64,000 nt of DNA from Aradus depressus (GCA_963662175.1 OY759225.1:1860001-1924000); one strand, 5' to 3'. Positions 10,260-24,700 are shown, counted from the first letter of the stretch. A program made the numbers and translations. The notes: generated by a model not told the origin, from the letters alone.

Positions 10260-10690
10260 ATAAATAGAGAATAAATCAAAATGGATATGAACCGCCTCAA
10301 CTCAAAGTTTCACACCCAGTTCTGGAGAAGGGTCCCAAAGCAAAGACATTCAAAACTGTTTGTTGCTGAACCCTCAGAGAAAAGGTGCCGAGAGCTCCTG
10401 AATATGAGCAGAATGGATCTAAGAGCTATAACAGGGCTGATCACAGGACACTGTCATATGAACAAACACCTACACAATATGGGCATTGCTAGAAAGAAGC
10501 CCTCTGTGCAGGAAACGTGGCGAGAAAAATGAGACTCCGGTTCATATTTTGAGCCAGTGCGGGGCACTAGAAAGCAGATTTTACTGCTTCGGGTCTGCTG
10601 CCATAACGGAACCGAAGCAGGTAACCGAGGGAACCTGCAGCAGAATCCTGGACTTTAATCAGTCGATCGTTTGCGCTAATATTTAGCAGT
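10260..10690 (+). pseudogene. 5'-truncated LINE: end of ORF2, frameshifted
   Basis: The 3' end of a jockey/R1-like retrotransposon encodes the conserved tail after the RNase H region. Motifs are SRMDLRAITGLITGHCHMNK and LHNMGIAR, then, in another frame from about 10490, SPLCRKRGEKNETPVHILSQ and CGALESRFYCFGS with Cys and His residues. One frameshift breaks it. The same tail occurs at 56161-56632 and 26278-26382, so this family is repeated. Confidence 0.72.
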
Positions 10691-10696
10691 TGACTT

Positions 10697-10878
10697 ACAT
10701 GTGTCAGGTACTTATTAAAGACCCCTACTCGTGAATATATATAAGTGAATTAGCCGGGGTAGACTAAATTTAACTTCCAGTCGAGTTCACGTCCACCGGC
10801 GCAAGGAAAGAGCGCTCTGGTAGTAGGCGTTACGACCTCGTAGTTAGCCCGAGCAAGAATCACAATAACTAACAAAAT
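10697..10878 (+). repeat. SINE-A tail fragment
   Basis: It begins at TGTCAGGTACTTATTAAAGAC and runs through GAGCGCTCTGGTAGTAGGCG to AAGAATCACAATAACTAAC. The head is absent. It directly follows the LINE tail. Confidence 0.7.
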
Positions 10879-10897
10879 TGAATCCGTATGTCTAAAA

Positions 10898-11013
10898 CCC
10901 CAGAGGGCACCGGTAGCGCAGTGGATGGCGTGTGTGCCTACTGATCTCAAAATCGCGGGTTCGAAACTCGACCGAGGCCCTTAGCTTTTTTTTATCTGGG
11001 AGGTGAAAAATTG
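10898..11013 (+). repeat. SINE-A head fragment
   Basis: The tRNA-like head is preserved (AGAGGGCACCGGTAGCGCAG and CGGGTTCGAAACTCG), followed by TTTTATCTGGGAGG, then the copy stops. Its tail is missing, the opposite of the neighbouring fragment. Confidence 0.72.
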
Positions 11014-12216
11014 CACTCAGAACTTGGCTCAGACTGCTCACATACAAGATCTGTTGACAGTTTTTTAATTTCTCTGAAAAATTAACCTCTTGGAGATGAT
11101 AATTTTCACTCTAAACGATTCATACCTCACTTTTATGATAAGTTACTTCTCAAACATGTTATACCGATAGTATAATCCTTATGCTATATACCTACAGTCT
11201 TAAAAACATTAAGATTATATATATCTCGGGTGTTTGGGCAAAAGGGCTTGTCAGCAAAAATGAATTTTAGGAGGGGAATTTCTGAAGGTTTGAAAAATTC
11301 CTGCAAATCAGGTAAAACTCTTTTATGTTACTTGAAATTTTAATTCTATAAAATATTAAATATAAACAAAGTAAAACATTCCAACATTGAGTTGCATTTG
11401 GTAATTATATTTAAATGCACTTCAGTCCTTTGGATCACAAGACTTATTCTGACTTAAGCCCTTTACAAACACCAGATATATATATATATTTATTTACAAA
11501 TAAGTAACATTACAAAAATTATTAATGTAATGATATATACTAATGGTCAACATATTTTCTTTGGTGTATAGCCTTAACATGTTATATTATACATTTATAG
11601 TGTCATATTTTATCATATAGCAGCACTGTTTTCAAGTTTGCAGAATTTTTCTGTTGACATTTTGGCACCCTGCGCAAAAATAACAAATAATTTTTTGGAA
11701 AAATAGCAAAATAACATCTGAAGATTGAATAGCAAACAAAAATTCTCATTTTTATATTATAATTCCATTTGATTCCTACAATTATTGGTAGAACCCCCAT
11801 TTACAAAACGCTGACGTATCCCATAAGACCATAAAAAACATGTTACTGCTAAAATATAAAATATCTGTGAATATTGAGAAAATATCTGATATATGTGACC
11901 AAATAACTTTGGGATCAAGCCAGTTTTTGGAATCGACACTTCAATTAGATAATTTCTAAGGAACAAACCTCAAATGCCCTCAAAATGTTGCCTGTTATTT
12001 TCTTAACGCTAGTTTATATTTATATGTTATTTATTTTATAAATTTTATCTAAAAAAAAAAATCACAAATATACACATATGTATAGTAGGTAGGTATGTAC
12101 AAATACAAATTGGACATTCACAATTATTATATATTCAGTAATAATTTTGGCTGTTTTCATTTAATACTATAATGTAGTTCGTTACTTGACAATTCTAAAA
12201 TTACAAATAAGGTAAA
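11014..12216. other. No recognised feature
   Basis: AT-rich sequence with a short AT run near 11480. The minus-strand ORFs (11603-11966) have the composition of chance frames. Confidence 0.5.
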
Positions 12217-12293
12217 ATTATAAGTCGCTTCAGACAATAAATTATAAGTCGCTTCAGACGATAAAATAGATGTCGCTTCAGACGATAAATTAC
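12217..12293 (+). repeat. 28-bp tandem repeat, about 2.7 copies
   Basis: The unit TATAAGTCGCTTCAGACGAT, with eight more bases, occurs three times with one or two changes per unit. Confidence 0.75.
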
Positions 12294-12747
12294 TCGCAAG
12301 AGAGTAAATTGCAAAATCCACCTGTTAGTTGCTAAAAATGTATTTTCATTGAAACATGGTTCGCAAATTATAATTTTCTGATTATGATTTAGTGCAAAAA
12401 TAGCAAATATAATAAGAAATAATCGAATATAATAAGAGGTGTGATTGGCACCTAATATTGGCAGTTAGTTGCTCTGTAGCCGAGGTGAAATACGCCTGGG
12501 ATGAAATGAAGAAAAATAAATTGAAGATATCCTGGTAACAAAGATAACAATACTTAACATTTTCTGCAGAGATATTGGGAAATACTTAATAAAAATATGA
12601 AAAAAAATTAATGTTTTTTTAAAATATTGTTTATTCCATAAAATGTGTATATAATACATGGGAGTATTGATACCATCTTCAGTCACGACAGTATCGTTAT
12701 GTTGTGGCTAAAGATTATATCAATATCGAAAGTACTCACTCCCATGT

Positions 12748-12771
12748 ATTGGTTGGTTGGTTGGTTGGTTT
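12748..12771 (+). repeat. (TTGG)n microsatellite
   Basis: A run of about five TTGG units interrupts ordinary AT-rich sequence. Confidence 0.85.
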
Positions 12772-13179
12772 ATTTTGGGCGAACATGTATTGCGTGAGAC
12801 ACTATGTTAAAAAACATTAGATTTTTCTTAATTTTTAACAAAGATAATAATGTTAAAATAGTTTTATCTTAGGTAGCAGGTTACTAGGCCGTCGGTAGGT
12901 TCTAGTATATAGTATCTTATCGTTCAGCATGGCATATGTCTGAACGGGGCTTATAAGGATAAAACATGTGAAATTTCAAGGTCCGATGAATCGTTAAAGA
13001 GCTAGGCACTCATTTTATGTTTAGGCCCCCCCCCCCCCTTTCAAAATTGTGAAAATTTCAGCCCATAAGACATATCCACATGATGATTTAAGCATTTGAA
13101 TTTTAAAATTCGTTGAAAAAATAACGGAGATATGCTCCTCACGAATAATCCATATTTAGGTATTGAAGAGATACAACTT

Positions 13180-13510
13180 AGACACCTGGATCGCTGCTTG
13201 TGTCTTAACTATCAACAAAATAACGTTTAAGTCTACAACCAGCCTACAAGGATATAGACATGATGCTCTGACCAACGCACATCAGCCAAAATCAATCAGT
13301 GATACAACTGTCAGATTACACAGAAGCTGATTTCCACAAATCCGCCTCACCAAATCATGTCTTCTGTAGCAGCTTAAAGAAACCAACATTCCAATGACCT
13401 CAACCCTTTTAAGCCATAATAACGATATAAAATATATCGAAACGTTGGCCGTTAAAAAATATATTTGTCTATTCATACGTTCCCAATACAGCTATTGTGG
13501 TCTTAAACTC
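13180..13510 (+). other. Penelope-like tail relic (tentative)
   Basis: The stretch ends with TATCGAAACGTTGGCC, the same CGAAACGTTGGCC block found in the palindrome at 30573-30786. The preceding 200 bases are GC-richer than the flanks and could be decayed coding sequence, but no frame is open. Confidence 0.3.
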
Positions 13511-13649
13511 TTACAAAATGTAGAAGAGGTTTCCCTAAATAAATTTAAATATAAAAGCAACATTATTTAAATGTTATAAAAATATATATAAATGCACATT
13601 AGGAAGCACAAAATAATTTTGGAGAACAGAAAATTCTTTTCAAATTGGG

Positions 13650-13700
13650 CTGAGGAAGATACATGAAATAGACCCGAAATATCGTCGTGATAGAAGACAT
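13650..13700 (+). ncRNA. Degraded hammerhead-like motif
   Basis: CTGAGGA is followed 20 bases later by CGAAATATCGTC. The two conserved strands of a hammerhead core are present, but no convincing helix II joins them. It is probably a dead copy of the motif at 16281-16325. Confidence 0.2.
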
Positions 13701-13794
13701 TTCGGGAACAATTAACAGAAATATAAAACAAAAGAAATATTGAAAATAATAAATTATACCGTGTATTCAATAATGTGCTTTCTAACAACAAATA

Positions 13795-15320
13795 ACTAGT
13801 AAAAAGAAAATTTAAGGACCTTTAAATTTCTAAAAAGCTTAAGTGTTTGAAAATTGTGCTCTAAAATTTTTTAAATAAAAGAATGAAGGTAACATGCAGT
13901 TGGCGAAGAGAAAGTAGGTCCTCAGGGTGTGTTGTGAGTCAGTGAAGTGAGTACTAACTGTTGTCAAAATATTAGTCATTGAACTGTAAATCGGATTTGT
14001 TTCCATATCATGGGAAAGCCAATTTCTTTAAAAATGATTTTCTTAATAGTAAAAAATGTAATGTTCGATTCGTTTAAAGAAAATCTTTTTAATGCAACGC
14101 AATTCGACTATCTGTCCAGTGACCTAATTAACATATATGAAAACAATTGGTGTACATCTGAGACCTGATGGGACAGTTCGAGTAGCAAAGAAACAAAATC
14201 AAAGCCTACGGTATCTAAAGGAAGAACCTCTCTTTGTTCTGTCAACTACACCGAAGCCAACAAACAACAACTGGATACATGTATTTTTGACAATAACAGG
14301 CCTTTTTTTTTCTGTCAAATCCTCATTATGAAAACATCTTTAACAACGTGGTGAACAGGAAAATCTATTTATTATTTATTTATTTTTATGACCAGACTAT
14401 AGTCTTTTTAAAGACCAAATTTTAGCGGTATTTATGTACAATAAAAATAAGAAACAATGGTTTTGGCGGGCTGTGAACCTGAAGGTAACCCAGAGGTAAG
14501 TATTGCTTATAACGTATATATCCTTCAAAAATCACAAGAAAAAAATTATCAATGAAAACTTAAAATCACAGCCATTGAAACGAAAGTGTACAAAAAACAA
14601 TTACCACATGTACGTCACATTTGATGAGCAGTTAAATGTATTTTCATAAAAAAAAATATTTGCTATTCTCTCTCGGAGCACAGTGGGAATTTCGAAAAAA
14701 AAAATCTAATCTACATAAATAGTAAACGCATGCATTCAACGTAAGTTTTGTATGTGCGTATTTTAGGGTTCCGACTGTGCGACATGCACGCATCTTTGTT
14801 CTATCTATCTTTAAATTTAGTTTAATTAATAAATTAATTAGGTCATTTTCGAATTTCCGATTCATGTTGAGAGCAAATGTATGAAGAGCTACGACCTGCT
14901 GCATTTAGAGTTTATAGCTCCAATATTGTGTTGAAAAGAAATAATTAGTTCAGAGATGGAGTTCTATACTTTTTATCTTGGAAGCAAATAGGTTGGTCCG
15001 ATCTTAAATCTAAAAAAAATGCAAGGGAGGAAATTTAATAAGGAAGATATTCCGTAAAATAGGTACTTTTTCGAAAGAACTGCCTCTTTTCGCACAAACG
15101 GAGCCAACTCTTGAAAAAATTTAAATCTTTTAGATCTTTGAATTTACTTATCTCAAAACTTATGAAAGACATCTAGAGCTTGTTAGGGGTTTCTCCAGAT
15201 TCGTCGAGAGCAAAAAAATTAAGAAAACTGCAACCACTCAATCGGTCAATGAGGTATCAGTTTGTCTTCGCTTCCGAACCTGAACAATACAAATTATATT
15301 AGAAGAGTGGTTCTTGAAAA
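13795..15320. other. No recognised gene
   Basis: AT-rich sequence between the two host genes. The ORFs at 14137-14331 and 14644-14904 show no motif. The stretch around 15170-15370 resembles dispersed arthropod repeats in style but no second copy was found here. Confidence 0.45.
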
Positions 15321-15328
15321 ACAGTTTT

Positions 15329-15334
15329 TTTATT
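15329..15334 (-). terminator. Candidate polyadenylation signal of the GALNT gene
   Basis: On the minus strand AATAAA lies about 270 bases past the stop codon of the galactosaminyltransferase gene. No earlier canonical signal was seen. Confidence 0.35.
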
Positions 15335-15602
15335 TCATAACTCGCACCCTGGAGAGAGGGGGGAAACAATACAATTTTTCTAATAGGTTAACATATTTTC
15401 AACTTCTTGCAACCCACCCTGACGTCACAATGAATACATTTTCCCTGAACACCACTTTGGTTTACTCATTATAAAACAATTTAAAGACAGGAACCAAATG
15501 CCCCGTGGTAATGAGGCTATTTTCAGGGAAGATGTCAACAGAACTATGCCGCATGATAGCCGCGAATGGAGCGTTAAGCGGAATGCCGCCTGGTTAGCAG
15601 GA

Positions 15603-15758
15603 TCACGAAGGGAAGGTCCATCGTTGAGAAGGTGACGACGAATCGCATTGTTGAGCAGACAGACCAGAGCTGGCCAACTTTGAGTCGAGGCAGAGCGACA
15701 GTCGGGAGTGTTTCAGGAGGCTTCCATCTTCAGGATCATTTTCTACTCTCCTCCATTC
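15603..15758 (-). CDS. GALNT last exon: end of lectin domain
   Basis: It reads [20 protein letters not shown] and [20 protein letters not shown], then PSQRWTF and TGA. CLD and the Q-x-W pair are the hallmark of the third ricin repeat. The acceptor is TTCGGACAG. Confidence 0.85.
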   Translation of the reverse strand, partial: EWRRVENDPEDGSLLKHSRLSLCLDSKLASSGLSAQQCDSSSPSQRWTFPS

Positions 15759-18700
15759 CTGTCCGAACAAAACAAAAATATAATTATCAAAAATCAATTC
15801 AATTTCGAAAGATCAAGATGGCTTCTTAGTACGCTTCGAGGCTTCGTCCACCATCTCTCAAACTTTTATTCCAATTTTGGTGTACACAGGACGAACGGTC
15901 GCCGGGCATGGAAACGTATAGATTGCAGACACACAAATCTATGCCCTTCCCCACTTCTTTAAGTCAATAGATACAATAAAAAAAATTTCAATTCAAACAA
16001 AAATGTTTATGTTAGAGGAAATTCTTTACACGGAAACGGAATTTTATTCTCACTGTCCAAAAAGAAAAGAATAACCACAATAAAAAAATGTTGTTTCATA
16101 TCCAAAAACATTATTTGATATAAAGCTTTCATTTTTATTTTTTGGACAGAGTTCCTCCACACCTTAAAGGTCAGTCCAATGTACGTTATTGTTTTATTTA
16201 TTCATTTATAAATTTTTATTTTTTATATATTGTTATAGTTACATTGATTTATTTATTTGTCTATATTTTGTACATTGGGACCTGATGATGGGACGTAAGA
16301 ACGTCCCGAAACATCGTTGGGATAAAGACACTTCCGAAGAGTTTTTTGAAAAATAGTTATCCTAATTTTTACTAAATTAAAAAATGTGTCTACTTATTAT
16401 AAATGTATCTATGTTTTAATTTTTTCATATACTCATATATTTTTAAGTATTTATTTGTTCAGTTTTTAATGTATAAATTCTTTTGACGTATCCTATTACC
16501 AGTATTGGTTTAACGAAAATAAATTTATTATTATTATTATATTGTCACAAACTTGTGACTTAATAAATAATTCACTTAGTCCAAAAGAAAGCATCTCAAA
16601 CTCAAGATGTGAGAAGAAAACATAAAATTGTCTTTATATAACTAAGAAAAATCACTATAGCCAACATTTTAAAAATGAAATTCACAACCAAATAATAGGA
16701 AACTGGATCAATCAAACACTTAAGACAATTATTTATATGTAAACTGGTCACTGTTTATCATCTCAATCCATAGAACAGCTGATTGCCATTCCAATCTTTA
16801 ATCTGGTATATATAGGATTTACTAATATCTAGAATTTTGTAGTAATTCTTATTGAACAGATATAACTCAACTGGAACTGTCTGGAAGGAAATTTGATATA
16901 AAATATTATTTTAGAAGAAAAACAAACAACATTAAAATAACTGATAAAGATTAAGAAAACTTTTTTATCGCAACAAATTAATTGAATGAAATTAAACAAA
17001 TAGATATATTACGAAATGAACAATGTTGGAATATAGTAGACAATACCTGTTGGAGGGAGCCACCATGGCAGTGTGTCATGATGACTGGCTGTCCGGGGAG
17101 GTCAGAGGTGAGCCCCAGACATAGTTCATGGTGTCTGACCTGACCTCTGTCGGGGCTGGTGAGGGACCACTCCTGGTTCCCGCCTGTCTCATGACAGGGG
17201 TAGAGTCCAGGGGAAGCACCCGCGCCCCGACCTAGGGAGTCGAGGCAGAGTGGGCCTTGACGGAGAGCCCCTGTCGCGGCCCCAGGCGGTGGCACTGTCA
17301 GCTCAGGGTAGACATGCTGCAGGTACCAGGAGAAGGGCTTGCAGGAGAGACGGGCTCGCAGGGCCACCCGCTCCTCAATGCTGGACAAACAAGTTGAACC
17401 ATTTCAGAAATGTTGAGAAACATTTAAAAAAAGTCGTCAGTGAATCACCGGCACTAATTAATCATCTAAGTTTTCGCTCTCCCTCAGAAACCAATCTACC
17501 GACTTGGCTCAAAATCGATAGGTGTCTTACTTAGGGACTTCTGAATTCTCATACTAAATTTCGTGTTTATATATTCATTGCATCGACACTTATTAGGACT
17601 TTTAAGCTGAGTCCACTCCTCTGATCCCCTCCTCCTCTTCGGCTGATTTCCCTGAAAATCGACAGGTGTCGTCCTTATTGGCTCCTGGATCCGCATATGA
17701 AATTTCGTGTCGATACATTCACTAAAAGGGCCGTTAGTTCTAATTTCTGAATTCAGAGGTTCGAAAAACATGAAAATAACTTCCCCTTTACTTCGTTTGA
17801 AGGAGAGGTTTACCAGAGTTGAGTAGTAATTGTACAATTCTAACTCTAGGGGTGCCGAAAGCCACCCTAGCTAACAAATATGCACTTTTTCAAATTTTCT
17901 GATTCATCCCTCAATCATCGTCGGCATATTCTCTATTTGTGCAATTATGAAAAATAGATGGGATAATAAAGTTACACATACTTGCCAAAAGCGACGGACT
18001 TAGCGAGGGGAACGGCCGAGTAGTAGTACTGCTTGAATTCATCCATCCATACCTCAGCTGCGCGGCGGGTGTTGCGCGCGAACACATTACCGCTCCCCCC
18101 TGGGAACGTGTAAGGATGCCGCTTCCTGAACACATGTCCCACCCGCGAACACGGTAGGATCTCCAGAGTCCCTCCGCACTGCCACACTCGGAACGAGATC
18201 TCTGAAAATACCAAACATTATTTAATTTCATTAGGCACTGGATGGGCCTTAGATCAACTTTGTGAAAAGTCGTGTTGCCAGAAGGATATTTTATAATTAG
18301 CGTCTGGAGAGGAGCACGTTCTCATCCTTCTAATTACTATATGACATAGCCTTCTAAAATTAGCGTCTGGAGAGAAGGAGCACGTTCTCATCCTTCTAAT
18401 TACTACATGACATAGCCTTCTAAAATTAGCGTCTAGAGAGAAGGAGCACGTTCTCATCCCTCTAATTACTATATGACATAGCCTTCTAAAATTAGCGTCT
18501 GGAGTTCTCATCCTTCTAAAATTGCGGATAAAATATTCCTAAATTTAAAATGAATAACTGATATCAAATAGAAGACACTTCCTGATTAATAATAAACAAA
18601 ATAATATAAAACCCGTTGACTACTTACAGAGTTAGAACCCAAAGTATGAAAGAAAAAGTTCAAATTGTGTGTTTTACCACCTCTCCACCCACATTACAAA

Positions 18701-21700
18701 GGCTTTAACTACAATTTACAACTGGTGAAGAACATTTGTAAATCTAAAGTTTCTCAAGTTGTACAATTCGGATCAATTTGATATTATGCTAGGACCAATG
18801 AGACGCCAGACTGAACATAGCCTGCAAAATTCATCAACATCCGTTCGCTGGTTCTGGAGATCAAGTGGTAAAAATTTCATCGCTAGGGATCATACGGACG
18901 ATCGAACTGAGAGACATCAACGAGAATTTTTTTATTTCCGTATTGTTGGCTTCAAATCTTTCTATTATGTCTGAAAAGTGCATTCGTTTCGTTTTATGAA
19001 AAATTCGAACGAAATTTGTTTTTGTTAATTGTGCTAAGTCTCTCACTCCACTGGACAGATTGTTACACTACTGTTTCGTCAGTCCTTCAACCTACTTGTA
19101 TTGCCACATAATAATTTGTTGCATTTTTTTTTTTTTTTTGGTTTCTTAATATGCAACGCAACACTTTTTATAACTCTAGAAAAATTTTACTTTATATGAC
19201 ATTTTTATACTAACGGGCACAATTAGAACAATCTGAAATATAACTATGTGCAATGATGCGTAGAAGAGACAGTATGTTTACCAATGATAAGGGAAATCGA
19301 GGATCTGCCGATGTGTAAAGAAGAAAACTCAGTACTTGGACAAAATTCCCAGTTTTCTTCTTTACGTCTCGATTTTCCTCGACATTTGAAATATATATAT
19401 TTTACCTAAATTCTCTCCTCCCCAGACGTCCATGGCCATGTCGTACTTCCCCAAGTGATAGAAATATTCTCTGTCGATGGAGAACAGTCCTCCAGCAATC
19501 ATTGGAGTCCTGAAAAATATAATTTTACGTTACCAATGTATTAAAAGAAAATATATATTTTTTTGTTTTAATTGTAATTAAAAAGAGTAATTAATTTTCA
19601 TAAATCAAAAATGCATTACATTTCTTAATGAATTTTTTTTTTGCCTTTTGACTTATAAAGTAGAAATAAGGAAAACAGAGAAGTAAGTGTTAGGTGAGTC
19701 GGGGCAAGTCTGGGGCAAAATTTACCAGGTTTGACTGAATTATTGTGAAAAATTGGCATTTGCAGCTAGAATCATGAAACTAAATTATGACATCTCTTGT
19801 GACATACGAGAACTATTATCTCGTACTCAGAAATATTTCGCTTCTTAATTTTTTAGTTTTACTAATAAAACAATTGAAGAGAGGACATGTATCGACAAGA
19901 AATTTTGAGTCAGGTCCCGGAAGTCCCTGAGTAATACATCGATTTTCACCAAAATATGTCGGTACTTTGCGAGGAAAAGCGAACTTACATTGATTAATGT
20001 GCGCTAGAAAAGTACAGATTCACCCACGATATTTTTATTATAATATTATGATTTTTATCATAAGAATTTAATTTAAAAAATACAGATGCATAACAATAAA
20101 AAGTATACAAGTAAATCTAAAAAAAAGTACAAATAAAAAATGAAATATGAAATAAAAAAGTAATTGAAAATACAAATAATTAGAAAATAGATTAGATTAG
20201 ATTTATTCAAATCAACCTACATAGGATATATTGAACTTAAAACTAAACAACAAATCACCTACCTAAAATACATACATAATTTAAAAAACCACTTAAAAAA
20301 AAATCTCTAATGTCATAAAATAAATGTTTTTTTAAAAATAGTAAAGACACTGCTTAAAAGTTCCTTTTTGTTCAGTCTCCTGATCTCTTTAATATGGTAA
20401 ATGATTATATATTTTTAATGGCATAATTGTATGACTTGGCTCAGTCCTACTCAGCCGGTGATGTGGAATCTTGATATTGTTGCCGTCCCTAAGACCATAT
20501 TCATGAGTCTGTGATTCAATAAATGAAGATGAAGGTAACTTTACATAAAAATGGCAGTCTGACAAAAAAAACTGGTCCAGAAAAAATAAAGGTAATTAAA
20601 ATAGAAGTCATTATCTACCAAAATAATAATAAACAATTAAAAAAATGAAATAATTAATTAAAATATTTATCCATTAAACGTTTGGAAAATGTGAAAAAGC
20701 GAGAGGAAAAACTTTACAAATATTAGAAGAAAACCAACAAATATTCCAACTTAAACAGGTCTGTTAGCGCAAATGTACTAAATGAGTTGTTATTTAAGAC
20801 TGTAATTGGATCAAATCAATTACTATATCAATTGTGTTTAAGGTTTATAGATACTGAAGATGGGCATACTCTATATAGACGAAAATGTTTTAAATAAATT
20901 GGAGGAAAAGGAGCTGTAATTTAATAGAACAACTTCATAAGAAATCTCCTCAGACAGACCAAATTCGCTATTGAATTACCTATCTTTGAAAAACCCTCAG
21001 TTTTTGAATAAATATTCTTGTCTTCTTAATTTGACGCATTTTTATTTATATGAAGTCTTCTTTCGATCATCGTTTGAAAAGGAAAAACATAATAATTATA
21101 ACTTCATATTCTAAAGATATGTACATTTTTCCTAGGATCAATTTGAATCGGCCAAGTCAAAAACTGTGATTAACACTCCAAAGGAGGATTGGCTAAGGGT
21201 CAGTACTTCCAGAATAACATGATGAGGGCGTTTAGAAATCAAATTGAGGAAAAGAACACACCGAGTCTGTGTCACTTGTTTTTAACTTGAGATCGTTATG
21301 AAATACAAAATATTAAATTACCAAAAAGGTATCTCAAACGACTAACAGTTACGTTCGGACAAAGTTTTGTAGGTCGGAAGATACAAGGTCTGTACATTTT
21401 CGAAATAATTTTTCCTAAAGACCATCATCAGTTCAATTTCTGTATGGATGTATGTTTGTTTGAGCTTCATGAGAAAAAGTTTATCAAGGAATATTCATGA
21501 GATTCGCAGGGCCTTTCTAGGATTGTCCAACCGGGAATGTGGACTTTGGGGCATCACCAAAGCATAAAAAGAGTGCTGATGAGGTGAGATAATGATCGAA
21601 TTTTCAGAAGTATGATCCGGTTAGAACCTAGGTTTTCATTATTTTCCCGGAAGTCGGGTTTGTCAACATTTTTTCTAAGATCAACCAATTAACAAAACAA

Positions 21701-24700
21701 AACGACAAATTAGAGGGCGCCGGTAGCTCAGTGGTATGCGTGCTTGACTTCTGAGCTCAAGGTCGTGGGTTCGTAACCCGACCGAGGCCTTTTAGTTTAT
21801 TTTATCTGGGAGGTAAAATAAACTTAAGCACGCCGTCCTTCGGATGGGACGTTAAGCGATGGTCCCGAGCCTGTACGATGTCAGGTACTCGTTAAAGACC
21901 CCTACCCTAGATGAATAAAAGTTTAGGATAGGCAAAATTTAGGACTCCCACAGTAGAGTCGGGCTCATGTCCACCCGAGTGACGAAAGAGCGCTCTCGTT
22001 GTTAAAGCCCGGGCATGAGTCATAAAACCTAACCAAACCTAAGTAACAAAACGCAAGGTTAACTTGTGGACAACGCTAGTTTATTGCAAGACATATAGAG
22101 AGAGACAAGGTAGATTCCTCCTTTTTTATATTTTTTAAATTATTTTTTTTATAGTTTCTCTCCATGTGTGTGTTATCTGTATTTCATCACATTTAATATC
22201 CTTATGTATCCACTTATTTCAATTTACTTATAGATTCATTTAATTTTCTGATCAAACAAAAAAATTATTCCATTTATTTACAAACGAAACTTTGATTGTT
22301 TTTATATATTTATATACGAGTATTCTCATAGCCAACTTTTTTGTTACCTGATACGCCGTGTAGGGTCCCGAGCACGTTCTGCTCGCTCTTCGGGACTGAG
22401 GTACTCCCATTTGAAGACAAGATTCCAGTCGAAGCCTCCTCGGAGATCCGCTGAGGCCCCGATATAATGAAATGTGTCCATCGATATAACATCGATGATA
22501 GGACACACCACACGGGTTTTGTCCTGCAAAAGAAAAATAATAAATAACAACACATGTAGTGTGGTAGATCCATGGATCAATCACTTCACGAATATAACAA
22601 TAACTTGTATATATTTCATGATTCCAGTCTACTGCATTCATAATTGAAAGCTTCAGTGGATATAATCAATTATTTTATGGATGATTCTAAACATCTCAGA
22701 GAGACCAGCCCTTTATTAGCCAGAAATTTAACACTTCTTTTACCAATATTTTCCTACTGCATTTCACACAAACAGAATAATATTCGAAAATTTACTTACA
22801 AGCAACTTGAAAACAATTTTCAATGTATTTTATTCACTTAAGCATTAATCATGAAGAAAAAAACATTTAGACTTACGATAATAATTTCAAGTTTATTTCA
22901 TTTATTACAAAGAAAATGTTACATAGTTAATCATTTAAAGTTAGTTTTATAATGAAACTGCTCTGTTTAAATAATAATAAACACACGGTTTGAAATAACA
23001 CTTCAATTCTGATGAAACGAATTCTACTAACCAGTGTTGCCACTTTACGTTGTTTTTAGTATCGAAATAGTGGTTTAAATATGCAAAAGGCATGTTATTT
23101 TCAGTGAATTACATTTTAAAAATTATTTTTATATTGTAAAAAATTGATTTTCTATTAGTTCTAACAAAAAGTCTTCAATATAATGCAATTCATTTAGAAA
23201 AATAATATGTACATGAATACAACATTGATTGACAGTAGAACTGACTGACAAAACATTTTTGCTATAATTAAATTTTTAAGTGACTTTTACTAGCTGGATA
23301 ATAGCCAAGAACAATAGCGTTCTGACCAGTATACTAACATAGATTCAAAACTTTCATCTGAGACCAAAAGTGACAAGACATCGCACCACACAAACAAACT
23401 CAAAGCCTGTTGAATCGGAAAGACCTCTCTTGGGTCGGTTAACTAATAAAATATACCATGGACCAGTGGACCTCAAGAAATTAAAAAAATAGTAAGCACG
23501 GTATGGAGAACCCTTATCATATTTACTTTCGAGATCATTTTCATTAGAAAAAATGAATAAATAATAGCTAGAAATTACCGAATGTGAAATATTTCTTTAG
23601 ACATTTCTGATAAAATTGGTTATTCATTAAAGTACAAGGAAGAAAACCGTTCAGCTACAGCTATTTCAGTGAATTTACCAGAAAGCCCTTGCACGGTATT
23701 TAAAGATGTTTTGAGTCAATCTGACAAACATCTGCAAAAAGAAACACTCAAATTCAAACATTTTTCAAAAGTTATCGTGAACAAAAGAAAATATAACTCC
23801 ACAGACAGACACACATAGCCGCTATACGAAAAATCTCTTCATCATTAGCAAAAATAGGGTTCTGACCGGGGAAATTTCATTTTTTCCGACCTACCAATTC
23901 AAATAATGAAAAAAATATATATCTGTGTGATTGAACACGATTGATCCCGACATAATGAATGTATAGACATCTCTGCAAATATTTTCAGAAAAACAATGTA
24001 CTATTGTGAAAATAGGACTGGTTGGAAATTCCATTTTACAAAAATTCAATTCCTTCCGGTCTATTAATATTGAGGGGAAAACTTTATCTCCGAACAATAT
24101 GAAAAATTCAAAAACACGGTCAAAATATCGTGATCAGCATGAAAAAGTTGAGGAAATGGATTTGTGGGCTCCACAGACACAGGATCTTTTACAAAATTAA
24201 ATAAATACGAGATGAAATGGATGAAGCTCACAAAAAAATAGATGGACGGTTGGGTCTCCATGCAAGAAGTTCAGAGTCTCTTTCTTGTATAGCAGTTTTA
24301 ACAAAAGGTCTTTGATTTGCCAACCAGCGATAAAGCAATGGGAGGCCATCTTGATTAAAAATTTACATAAAAATGACTTCTTGATTTTACTTGACTCTAC
24401 TGTGGGAGTCCAAACCTTTCCTACCCTAAAGTTTTATTCACCTAGGGCAGGGGGTCTTTAATGAGTACCTGACCTCGTACAGGAGACCATCGCTTAACGT
24501 CCCATTCGAAGGGCGGCGTGCTCAATGCTTTCTCACCTGCCAGATAAAAAACCTAAGGTCCTCGGCTGGGTGTCGAACCCGCGATCTTAAGCTTATTTTC
24601 GTTTAACAAGATCTTCAAAATGACACTACTCGGCCCCCATCACAATTCGACACTCTTAAGATCACTTTTTGAAAAACTTTAAAATTAGTAACTACTTGAC

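Noticed and set aside
18254..18511. Minus-strand ORF with repeated [13 protein letters not shown] peptides
   Set aside because: It only translates the 64-bp tandem array in a GALNT intron.
21713..21790. A tRNA gene (box A- and box B-like blocks)
   Set aside because: The blocks belong to the head of a dispersed SINE with many copies, and the head does not fold as a full cloverleaf with matching acceptor arm.
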